Shown here one piece after another: positions 1 through 5,787 of a stretch of 7,547 bases of DNA. The notes under the pieces were generated by a model that was given only the letters and a program-made list of their open reading frames with translations, had not been told where the DNA came from and did no database searches. Both the position numbers and the translations under genes were made by a program. This DNA is from Clostridia bacterium. GTDB lineage: Bacteria; Bacillota_A; Clostridia; Christensenellales; Aristaeellaceae. Positions within the stretch are counted from its first letter, which is position 1. Every line of letters starts with the position of its first letter. The stretch lies in the NCBI GenBank assembly GCA_017432405.1, contig JAFRJF010000221.1, forward strand, positions 1 to 7,547, given 5' to 3'.

Positions 1-2
1 CA

Positions 3-1634
3 CGGGACGCCGCGCCTTACGCCGCAGCGCTTCCCCGGGATGCCGCGAGCGCGCCTGAAACCCCCGCCGCGAAGCCGTGGATCCACCACGACAGCAGCAT
101 GGCGCCCCAGCCCATCGACCCGCGGCTCAGCCCCGCCCAGCGCAACCTCGCCGCCCAGAGCGGCCTGAACCCCCGCCGAGGCCGCAGCCTCCAGGAGCTG
201 ATCGACGAAAAGTGGCAGCAATCCCGGCTGAACCAGCTGGGCATGCCCATCGCCCCGATCCAGACCGGCGCGCCGGTCACCAGCCCGGTGGACACCGCCG
301 TGGACGCCGTGCGCCAGGTGTGGCAGCAGCCTGACCTGCGCCAGGACCTGCTCTCCTCCCTGAGCGGCATCGAGGAATTCGGCGCGTCGCTGGAGGAGTG
401 CCGCCAGGCCGTGCGCAATTCCGACATCGAGCAGCACCTGAACAGCCTCGAGGCCCGGCGCCTGGCGCTGCTGGGCGAGCTGGACCACCTGAGCCTGAAG
501 CATGCCGACGTGCGCAACGCCCTGAAGGCGGAGCTGCGCCGGGACGCCGACGCCGAGCTGGCCGAGGCGGTCAAGAAGGCCGACGCCGCGAAGGCCGAGC
601 AGGCGGAATACGAGAAGCAGGCCGAGGCCGCCCGGGCCGCCGCCGCGGACGCCCGCAGCGCCGTGGACGCTCTCACCGGCGAGACGCTGGAGCAATACCT
701 GTCCCGCTTCGCCCTCACCGAGCACATGCTCGAGCGCATGCAGGTGATCCGGGGCGAGGCCGAGGCCGTGCCCGCCGCCGCGCCGACGCTGCAAAACATC
801 GACCTGAACGCCCTGGCGGTGCGGGTCATGAACCGCTTCGACGCCTCGAGCTTCGCCATCACCCGGCTGCAGGCCCTGAACCTGTGCGTCTGCGCCGCCC
901 TCAGCCCGGTGCTGATACTGTCCGGCCCGGTGGGCAGCGGCAAGACCGCCGCCGCCCGGATGCTGGCCGAGGCCCTGGGCTGGACGTCGCTGGGCCGCTT
1001 CACCACCTTCGGCCCCGCCCGGCACATCGCCCCGGACGACCCCCGCCTGGAGGCCCTGCGCCGGCAGGACACTGCCCCGGCGATGGTGCTGCTGGACGAC
1101 GCCAACCTCCACCCGGCCCCCGACCCGCTCCACGGCCTGGACAACGGCATGAGCCCCGGCTGGCGGCTGGTGCTGACGGTGCAGGACGGCGGCATGCCCC
1201 TGACGGCCCACACGCTGGACCGCGGCTTCACCCTTCGCCTGGACCCGAAGCCAGCCACCCCCTGGCGTCCCCGCCCCAAGGCGCCCTGCGCCCCGGAGGC
1301 CCCGGCGCGGCTGAGCCTGACCGTGCCCGAAGCGCCGCTGCCCCCCGCCATGGAAGGCCGCATGGACGCCCTGCGCACGACCCTGAACCGCCTGGGCGTC
1401 CCGGTCTCCCGCCGGGCCCTGGACGACGCCTGGCGCTACTGTGCGCTGATGCTCTGGGCCCTGGGCGACAACGCCGACCTCGTGGCGATACTGGACCGTG
1501 CCGTGGCCCAGCGCATCCTCCCCGCCGTACTGGCCAGCGCGGCCCCCGACGCCCTGTTCGCGCTGCCCTCGATCCTCGAGGGCCTGCCCATGAGCCAGGC
1601 GCTGCTGACCCAGCCGGTGCCCGTGGCGCTGTAA
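3..1634 (+). CDS. McrB-like AAA+ ATPase with N-terminal coiled coil, 5'-partial
   Basis: The frame is open from base 3 to a TAA at 1632-1634 (543 codons). The first ATG is at 99, but it has no Shine-Dalgarno upstream and the codons before it look coding (Ala/Pro-rich), so the real start is probably left of the window; a start at 99 would give 511 aa. Residues below count from base 3. Residues 1-110 are Pro/Ala/Gln-rich and probably disordered. Residues about 117-222 are a charged, Ala/Glu/Lys-rich coiled coil. The ATPase domain follows: Walker A GPVGSGKT at 308-315, Walker B MVLLDD ending at Asp365-Asp366, then LTVQD and a DRGF motif at 406-409. That order resembles McrB-type AAA+ proteins (LDEMN, then TVN, then DRAF). 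The C-terminal 130 residues are helical without a recognised motif. There is no endonuclease or McrC partner in view. It presumably hydrolyses ATP to remodel a partner; its substrate is unknown. The family call is moderately sure, the function is not. Confidence 0.75.
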   Translation, partial: RDAAPYAAALPRDAASAPETPAAKPWIHHDSSMAPQPIDPRLSPAQRNLAAQSGLNPRRGRSLQELIDEKWQQSRLNQLGMPIAPIQTGAPVTSPVDTAVDAVRQVWQQPDLRQDLLSSLSGIEEFGASLEECRQAVRNSDIEQHLNSLEARRLALLGELDHLSLKHADVRNALKAELRRDADAELAEAVKKADAAKAEQAEYEKQAEAARAAAADARSAVDALTGETLEQYLSRFALTEHMLERMQVIRGEAEAVPAAAPTLQNIDLNALAVRVMNRFDASSFAITRLQALNLCVCAALSPVLILSGPVGSGKTAAARMLAEALGWTSLGRFTTFGPARHIAPDDPRLEALRRQDTAPAMVLLDDANLHPAPDPLHGLDNGMSPGWRLVLTVQDGGMPLTAHTLDRGFTLRLDPKPATPWRPRPKAPCAPEAPARLSLTVPEAPLPPAMEGRMDALRTTLNRLGVPVSRRALDDAWRYCALMLWALGDNADLVAILDRAVAQRILPAVLASAAPDALFALPSILEGLPMSQALLTQPVPVAL

Positions 1635-1642
1635 ATACTGAT

Positions 1643-1670
1643 TTGGCGCTGCGTTTTTCCTCATTATTAC
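1643..1670 (+). promoter_or_regulatory. Weak candidate promoter placing the transcript start at the LCP ATG
   Basis: TTGGCG (1643-1648) and TATTAC (1665-1670) are separated by 16 bp; each matches the sigma-A consensus at 4 of 6 positions. A start 5-7 bp after the -10 falls on the LCP start codon at 1675, which would make a leaderless message. That would fit the absence of a ribosome binding site. The match is weak and could be chance in a short AT-rich gap. Confidence 0.2.
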
Positions 1671-1674
1671 AACC

Positions 1675-2691
1675 ATGCACTACGAAGAACCGTACAAAAG
1701 AAACCCCAAAAAGAAGAACCGCCAGCCGCGCCGCCGAAGGCAGACCCTCGGAGCGTGGCTGGCGGGCGCTTGCCTTCGGATTCTTGCGCTGATCCTGGCC
1801 ATCGCGCTGCTGGGTGGGGCGGTACTGTACTTCCTGCCAGTCTCGCTGCTGGCGGTGGAGCCGGAGGGCGTCGAGCTCTCCCTCACCGACGGCCTGCCGG
1901 AGGACGTGGCCAACATACTGATCCTCGGCCTGGACGCCACCCATGAAAACACCCGCCGCAGCGATTCCATCATCATCGCCTCCATCGGCCGGGGCAGGCT
2001 GTGGCTCACCAGCGTGCTGCGGGACACCCTGCTGGCCATCCCGGACAGGGGCACCGGCAAGCTGAACGCCGCCTACGCCTACGGCGGGCCCTGGTTGGTG
2101 GCGCGCACGCTGAACGAAAACCTGAAGCTGAACATCGTGCACTACATCGCGGTGGACTACGCCGCCCTGGTGCGCATCGTGGAGGCCCTGGGCGGCGTGG
2201 ACATCGAGATCAGCCAGGCCGAGATGGAGAAGATCAACCGCGACATAGGCGCCAGGCGCGACCGCTGGCGCGCCCTGGGCTACGAGGGCCCGGAGCTGGC
2301 CGACTGGGGCGCGAACACCCACTTGGACGGGGTGCAGGCCCTCACCTACGCCCGCATCCGCAAGCTGGACAGCGACTTCGTCCGCACATCCCGCCAGCGC
2401 AAGCTGCTGGAGGCCCTGCTGAAGCGCCTGCGAAACAGCCTGTGGAATCCCGTGCGCCTGTTCCGGCTGGCAAAGGCCGTGCTCCAGGCCGTGGACACCG
2501 ATCTGACTCCCCTCCAGCTGGCCTTACTGGGCGAAAAGGCTCTGGCCAGCGGCGTCACCGGCGGTCTCCGCCTCCCCGTGGACGGCAGCTACACCGACGA
2601 CGGCTCCAGCCTCACCGTCACCGACCTCCAGCCCAACATCGCCGCCCTCCAGCTGGCGGTGTACGGGAATGGACAAGAATTGAGTGATTAG
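1675..2691 (+). CDS. LytR-CpsA-Psr (LCP) family wall-polymer ligase
   Basis: LCP proteins sit in the cytoplasmic membrane and transfer lipid-linked glycopolymers (teichoic acids, capsule or wall polysaccharides) to peptidoglycan on the outer face. This 338-aa protein has a short very basic N-terminus (Lys/Arg-rich, residues 8-22), one membrane segment at about 27-58, and an LCP domain at about 78-250. Family signatures are visible: ILGLD at 83-87, TRRSDSIIIAS at 93-103, SVLRDTLLAIP at 113-123 (usual form SIPRDT, here Leu replaces Pro), KLNAAYAYGG at 129-138, ALGGVDIEI at 171-179 and YARIRKLDSDFVRTSRQRK at 225-243, which supplies the conserved phosphate-binding arginines. The C-terminal tail is short, with no LytR_C domain. 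ATG 1675 is the only plausible start: the frame is closed at 1639-1641 and no other Met precedes the membrane segment. No Shine-Dalgarno is visible. It lies 40 bp after the ATPase gene. The polymer substrate cannot be told from sequence. Confidence 0.93.
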   Translation: MHYEEPYKRNPKKKNRQPRRRRQTLGAWLAGACLRILALILAIALLGGAVLYFLPVSLLAVEPEGVELSLTDGLPEDVANILILGLDATHENTRRSDSIIIASIGRGRLWLTSVLRDTLLAIPDRGTGKLNAAYAYGGPWLVARTLNENLKLNIVHYIAVDYAALVRIVEALGGVDIEISQAEMEKINRDIGARRDRWRALGYEGPELADWGANTHLDGVQALTYARIRKLDSDFVRTSRQRKLLEALLKRLRNSLWNPVRLFRLAKAVLQAVDTDLTPLQLALLGEKALASGVTGGLRLPVDGSYTDDGSSLTVTDLQPNIAALQLAVYGNGQELSD

Positions 2692-2702
2692 CCACTAGCC
2701 AC
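2689..2702 (+). repeat. Two tandem copies of TAGCCAC
   Basis: TAGCCAC occurs twice back to back (2689-2695 and 2696-2702). The first copy includes the TAG stop codon of the LCP gene. Three bases later the perfect palindrome at 2706-2730 begins, so the two may form one intergenic element. Two copies alone could be chance. Confidence 0.5.
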
Positions 2703-2705
2703 TCC

Positions 2706-2730
2706 TGATTTGTCGTCCCACGACAAATCA
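2706..2730. repeat. Perfect 10-bp-stem palindrome, candidate terminator or dispersed repeat
   Basis: TGATTTGTCG (2706-2715) and CGACAAATCA (2721-2730) are exact reverse complements around the 5-base loop TCCCA. The position, 15 bp after the LCP stop codon, suits a transcription terminator. However, the stem is AT-rich at its base and no T-run follows on the + strand (the next bases are AGCTCCCCTTCC), so intrinsic termination would be inefficient. The other reading is a REP-like intergenic palindrome; a shorter related sequence lies at 4067-4084, after the next gene. Confidence 0.6.
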
Positions 2731-2744
2731 AGCTCCCCTTCCGC

Positions 2745-2774
2745 TTGTCAATTCCTCCCTATTGGTGATATAAT
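2745..2774 (+). promoter_or_regulatory. Sigma-A type promoter of the diguanylate cyclase gene, extended -10
   Basis: The -35 box is TTGTCA (2745-2750, one mismatch) and the -10 box is a perfect TATAAT (2769-2774) with an 18-bp spacer. TGA directly before the -10 makes an extended TGnTATAAT element. Transcription should begin near 2781, giving a leader of about 32 nt. A 6-bp inverted repeat, ATAATA (2770-2775) and TATTAT (2782-2787), spans the -10 and predicted start and could be a repressor site. Confidence 0.75.
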
Positions 2775-2812
2775 ACCTTCATATTATCGACAGGAATCGA
2801 GGTCAGAGGCAT

Positions 2813-4066
2813 ATGAACGGCATTCTACTGATTGCGGAACAGCCCGATATCGTTGAGACCTTTACCCGGATGCTGGCGCCGGCCTACGACGTGCGTTGCG
2901 TCGCGACGGCGGAGGCGGGCATGGCCGTGCTGCAGGAGGCCCACGGCGCCATCGTGGCGGTGCTGGCGGAGCTGGCGCTGGCAAGGCGCAGCGGCTTCGC
3001 GCTGTCCGAATGGATGAAGGCGTTCACCAGCTTTTCGCTGATCCCGATGATCGCCATCTCCGACGAGCTGCCCACCTCCCAGGACATGGACTGCATTGAG
3101 CACGGCTATTTCGACCTGATTACCGCCTACGCGCCCCAGCCTCTGGTCTACAAGCGCATCGCCAACGCCATACGGGCCAAGGATTCGCTGTCGCTGAACC
3201 AGCTGGAAAAGATGCTCAAGCAGCTGCCCAGCTGCATCTTCCTGAAGGACACCGAGGGCAAGTACGTGTTCTCCACCCAGATCTGGCACCACCTGGACAC
3301 CGAGGGCGACCCGAACTGGACCATCCGGGGCAAGACGGACCTGGAGATCCGCAAGGACAAGGACAACGCCCGCAAGGCCATGGAGGCCGACCGGCGGATA
3401 CTGGAGAGCGGCGAGGGCACCGAGTACATCATCGAGGAAAACGAGGACGGCATACGGGACTTTTTGCAGCTGATCAAGCGCCCGGTATACGATGAGGACG
3501 GCCGCATCAGCGGCATCATCGCGCTGATCAACAACATCACCGACTACCAGCTGCTGAAGATGGAGCTGGAGAAGCGGGCCAAGACCGACGTGCTGACCGG
3601 CCTGTTGAACAAGAGCGCCGCCCAGGACCTGATCCGCATGATGCTGGCCAACTACCGCAAGGAGGAAGAGCGCAGCGCGCTGCTGATGATCGACGCCGAC
3701 CACTTCAAGGACATCAACGACACCTTCGGCCACGCCGAGGGCGACAAGGTGCTGGCCGAGGTGGGGCGCATCATCAAGAACAGCTGCCGCGCCGCGGACG
3801 TGGCCGGGCGCATCGGCGGCGACGAGTTCGCCATATTCATGCGCCGCATCGTCGATCCGGAGAACGCCTGCCAGCTGGCCGACCGCCTGCAGCGGCAGGT
3901 GCGCCACGCCTTCCAGGACACGCCGCTGGCGGGCAAGGTCTCCCTGTCCATAGGCATCGCCCTGTGCCCCGAGCACGGCGAGCGCTTCGACGCGCTGTTC
4001 CAGGCCGCCGACAAGGCCCTGTACCTGGTCAAGTCCCGGGGCAGAGGGGCGTACAGGGTGTATTGA
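2813..4066 (+). CDS. Diguanylate cyclase: pseudo-receiver, PAS, GGDEF
   Basis: This is a cytosolic enzyme expected to make cyclic di-GMP from two GTP; there is no membrane segment. Residues 1-122 have a receiver fold pattern, but the acidic pair is Ala8-Glu9, the phospho-acceptor position is Glu53 (eight residues before Gly61, as in CheY Asp57-Gly65), and the conserved Lys position is Ala105; Ser83 replaces the switch Thr. It therefore should not be phosphorylated normally. Residues about 130-245 resemble a PAS domain (CIFLKDTEGKYVFST near the start; a C-terminal strand ending in ITD). Residues 258-417 are the GGDEF domain, with DVLTGLLNK, metal-binding Asp294, DHFKDINDTFGH and GGDEF at 335-339. 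An RxxD inhibitory site (Arg326 to Asp329) lies five residues before GGDEF, so product inhibition is likely. No EAL or HD-GYP domain is present. Start ATG 2813 follows GAGGTCAGAGG (2799-2809), which offers two overlapping Shine-Dalgarno matches. It has its own promoter and is probably monocistronic. Confidence 0.95.
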   Translation: MNGILLIAEQPDIVETFTRMLAPAYDVRCVATAEAGMAVLQEAHGAIVAVLAELALARRSGFALSEWMKAFTSFSLIPMIAISDELPTSQDMDCIEHGYFDLITAYAPQPLVYKRIANAIRAKDSLSLNQLEKMLKQLPSCIFLKDTEGKYVFSTQIWHHLDTEGDPNWTIRGKTDLEIRKDKDNARKAMEADRRILESGEGTEYIIEENEDGIRDFLQLIKRPVYDEDGRISGIIALINNITDYQLLKMELEKRAKTDVLTGLLNKSAAQDLIRMMLANYRKEEERSALLMIDADHFKDINDTFGHAEGDKVLAEVGRIIKNSCRAADVAGRIGGDEFAIFMRRIVDPENACQLADRLQRQVRHAFQDTPLAGKVSLSIGIALCPEHGERFDALFQAADKALYLVKSRGRGAYRVY

Positions 4067-4070
4067 TGAT

Positions 4071-4082
4071 TTCGTCGACGAA
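4071..4082. promoter_or_regulatory. 12-bp perfect palindrome upstream of the importer promoter
   Basis: TTCGTCGACGAA is a perfect 12-bp palindrome without a loop, starting 5 bp after the cyclase stop codon. Its centre lies about 78 bp before the predicted start of the importer transcript, a plausible distance for a dimeric activator or distal operator. It is too tight to form a good RNA hairpin. It also resembles the arms of the palindrome at 2706-2730. No regulator can be named. Confidence 0.35.
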
Positions 4083-4099
4083 TATAATAAAAGTTGTAC

Positions 4100-4116
4100 A
4101 AAAACGCCTGTTTTTT
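4100..4116 (+). terminator. Weak AT-stem hairpin with T-run, possible cyclase terminator
   Basis: AAAAAC (4100-4105) pairs with GTTTTT (4110-4115) around the loop GCCT, and the descending arm runs into a six-T tract. The stem has only one G-C pair, so it would be weak, but no better terminator is visible between the cyclase stop and the next promoter. The T-run also lies just upstream of the -35 box and may act as an UP-like element instead. Confidence 0.3.
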
Positions 4117-4117
4117 C

Positions 4118-4147
4118 TTGACAGCCTGCCAAATATCAGTATATAAT
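4118..4147 (+). promoter_or_regulatory. Strong sigma-A promoter of the CUT2 importer operon
   Basis: A perfect TTGACA (4118-4123) and perfect TATAAT (4142-4147) are separated by 18 bp. A second TATAAT overlaps the first at 4147-4152, at a less suitable 23-bp spacing. The preceding 40 bp are AT-rich, which would help polymerase binding. Transcription should begin near 4154, leaving a leader of about 115 nt before the ATG at 4270. Such a strong core promoter on sugar-uptake genes is usually held in check by a repressor. Confidence 0.8.
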
Positions 4148-4166
4148 ATAATAGATTTTATTCATT

Positions 4167-4240
4167 TACTGAAAACGGCTCTGCTTCAGTATACGGCGCT
4201 GCCGGAAAAATGACGCGGAAAACGGGGCGCCTACGCGCCT
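4167..4240 (+). promoter_or_regulatory. Structured 5' leader with three inverted repeats
   Basis: Three inverted repeats lie between the predicted transcript start and the ribosome binding site. TACTGAA (4167-4173) pairs with TTCAGTA (4185-4191) across 11 bases. CGGC (4194-4197) pairs with GCCG (4201-4204) across 3 bases. GGCGC (4226-4230) pairs with GCGCC (4235-4239) across CTAC, with a possible further G-T pair. The first sits about 13-37 bp after the promoter start point and could be an operator for a sugar-responsive repressor; all could be RNA stems. No known riboswitch consensus was recognised, and no T-run marks an attenuator. Confidence 0.35.
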
Positions 4241-4269
4241 GAAATCAAAGAAAGAACGGAGGCGGAACA

Positions 4270-5787
4270 ATGCCAGATTCGCAGTACGTCCTTGAGCTGA
4301 AGGGAATCACAAAGATCTTCCCCGGCGTCAAGGCGCTGAACAGGGTTCAGTTCCAGCTGAAGCCCGGGGAAGTGCATGCCCTGATGGGCGAAAACGGCGC
4401 CGGAAAATCCACCTTTATCAAGGTCATCACCGGCGTGCACAGGGCCGAGGAGGGCGAGATGTACCTCTACGGCCAGAAGGTCGATTTCAAGGGCCCGCGG
4501 GACGCCCAGGCCGCCGGCATCGCCGCGGTGTACCAGCACGCCACCTCCTATCCGGATCTGACCGTGGCTGAAAACATCTTCATGGGCCACGAAATCATCA
4601 AACACGGCATCATCCAGTGGCGGACCATGAACGAGGAAGCGAACAAGCTGCTCAAGCGCATGAACGCCGATTTCGAGGCCACCGCCGAGATGGGCACGCT
4701 GTCCGTGGCCGAGCAGCAGATCGTGGAGATCGCCAAGGCCCTGTCCACCAACGCCAAGATCATCATATTGGACGAGCCCACCGCATCGCTGACCAAGCGG
4801 GAATCCGAGGAGCTCTACCGCATCGTGGACCAGCTGCGCGAGGAGGGCGTCTCCGTCATATTCATCTCCCACCGCTTCGAGGACATGTACCGCCTGGCCA
4901 GCCGCGTGACGGTGTTCCGCGATTCCCAGTACATCGGCACCTACAACGTGGACGAAATCACCAATGCCGACCTGATCAAGGCCATGGTGGGCCGCGAGAT
5001 CAACGACCTGTTCCCCAAGCCCGAGGTGAAGATCGGCAAGGAGATGCTGAAGGTCGAGGGCCTGAGCCGCACCGGCTTCTTCAAGGACGCCTCCTTCACG
5101 GTCCACGCCGGCGAGATCCTGGGCTTCACCGGCCTGGTGGGCGCGGGGCGCACCGAGGTGATCGAGAGCGTCTGCGGCATCACGAAGCCGGACGCCGGCA
5201 GGGTCTACCTGGAGGGCAGGGAGATCCACGTCCGCAAGCCCAAGGACGCCATGGACCTGGGCATCGTGCTGCTGCCGGAGGACCGGCAGAAGGAGGGCCT
5301 GCTGATGAGCTGGGGCCTGGGCCGCAACGTGACGCTGCCCATCATCGGCAAGTACGCCAAGGGCGGCCTGAACGACGAAAAGAAGGAGCGGGAGATCTCC
5401 AAGCAGCTGCTGGAGGACGTGGACACCAAGGCGGTGGACATCTTCCAGCCCGCGTCCTCCCTCTCCGGCGGCAACCAGCAGAAGGTGGTCGTCGCCAAGG
5501 CCCTGGGCCAGGAGATGAAGGTCGTCATCATGGACGAGCCCACCAAGGGCGTGGACGTCGGCGCAAAGGCCGAGATCTACAGCATCATGGGCGATTTGGC
5601 CAAGCAGGGCTACGCCATCATACTGATCTCCTCTGAAATGCCCGAGATACTGGGCATGGCCGACCGCATCGTGGTCATGTGCAACGGCCGCATCACCGGC
5701 GTGCTGAACCGGGATGAGGCCACCCAGGAGAAGATACTCGACCTGGCCATGGAAAAGGGCGTAACGACGAAAGGAGGCGCGGCATGA
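4270..5787 (+). CDS. CUT2-family sugar ABC importer, duplicated ATP-binding protein
   Basis: This is the 505-aa tandem ATPase of a RbsA/MglA-type importer, which drives uptake of a monosaccharide or similar small molecule through two permeases. Domain 1 (about 7-240) has Walker A GENGAGKST at 40-48, Q-loop Gln89, signature LSVAE at 144-148 (Gly of the usual LSxG[QE] is Ala), Walker B IIILDEP at 164-170 and H-loop His201. Domain 2 (about 258-500) is degenerate in the way typical of this family: GLVGAGRTE at 288-296 with Arg294 for the Walker A Lys, a canonical LSGGNQQK at 398-405, Walker B VVIMDEP at 418-424, and Ser455 in place of the H-loop His. Length matches the family. The start follows GGAGG (4258-4262) by 7 nt. 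The stop overlaps the next start as ATGA. It is the first gene of the operon, with no substrate-binding protein before it. Ribose, galactose, rhamnose, AI-2 or another substrate cannot be separated. Confidence 0.95.
   Translation: MPDSQYVLELKGITKIFPGVKALNRVQFQLKPGEVHALMGENGAGKSTFIKVITGVHRAEEGEMYLYGQKVDFKGPRDAQAAGIAAVYQHATSYPDLTVAENIFMGHEIIKHGIIQWRTMNEEANKLLKRMNADFEATAEMGTLSVAEQQIVEIAKALSTNAKIIILDEPTASLTKRESEELYRIVDQLREEGVSVIFISHRFEDMYRLASRVTVFRDSQYIGTYNVDEITNADLIKAMVGREINDLFPKPEVKIGKEMLKVEGLSRTGFFKDASFTVHAGEILGFTGLVGAGRTEVIESVCGITKPDAGRVYLEGREIHVRKPKDAMDLGIVLLPEDRQKEGLLMSWGLGRNVTLPIIGKYAKGGLNDEKKEREISKQLLEDVDTKAVDIFQPASSLSGGNQQKVVVAKALGQEMKVVIMDEPTKGVDVGAKAEIYSIMGDLAKQGYAIILISSEMPEILGMADRIVVMCNGRITGVLNRDEATQEKILDLAMEKGVTTKGGAA

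Noticed and set aside
99..101. ATG at 99 as the true start of the ATPase gene
   Set aside because: There is no Shine-Dalgarno before it, and the reading frame continues with coding-like codons to the window edge, so the gene is treated as 5'-partial, though this start cannot be excluded.
17..1378. Long minus-strand open frame (about 450 codons) opposite the ATPase gene
   Set aside because: GC-rich codons leave few stops on the opposite strand. Its translation is Arg/Ser/Ala-rich low complexity, whereas the + strand frame has ATPase motifs in order.
398..1792. Plus-strand frame overlapping the ATPase and LCP genes
   Set aside because: It is a frame-shifted Pro/Arg/Gly-rich reading of two better-supported genes, with no start signal.
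2825..4132. Minus-strand open frame of about 435 codons opposite the cyclase gene
   Set aside because: It is a shadow of the GGDEF gene; the translation is repetitive Val/Leu/Gln/His-rich with no domain, and no ribosome binding site was seen.
4067..4269. Possible riboswitch or small RNA in the importer leader
   Set aside because: Only short inverted repeats were found; no recognised aptamer core or terminator/antiterminator pair is visible, so it is listed only as a structured leader.
4231..5229. Minus-strand open frame opposite the importer ATPase gene
   Set aside because: The + strand carries Walker A, signature and Walker B motifs in both domains; the minus frame is a compositional shadow rich in His, Asp and Leu.
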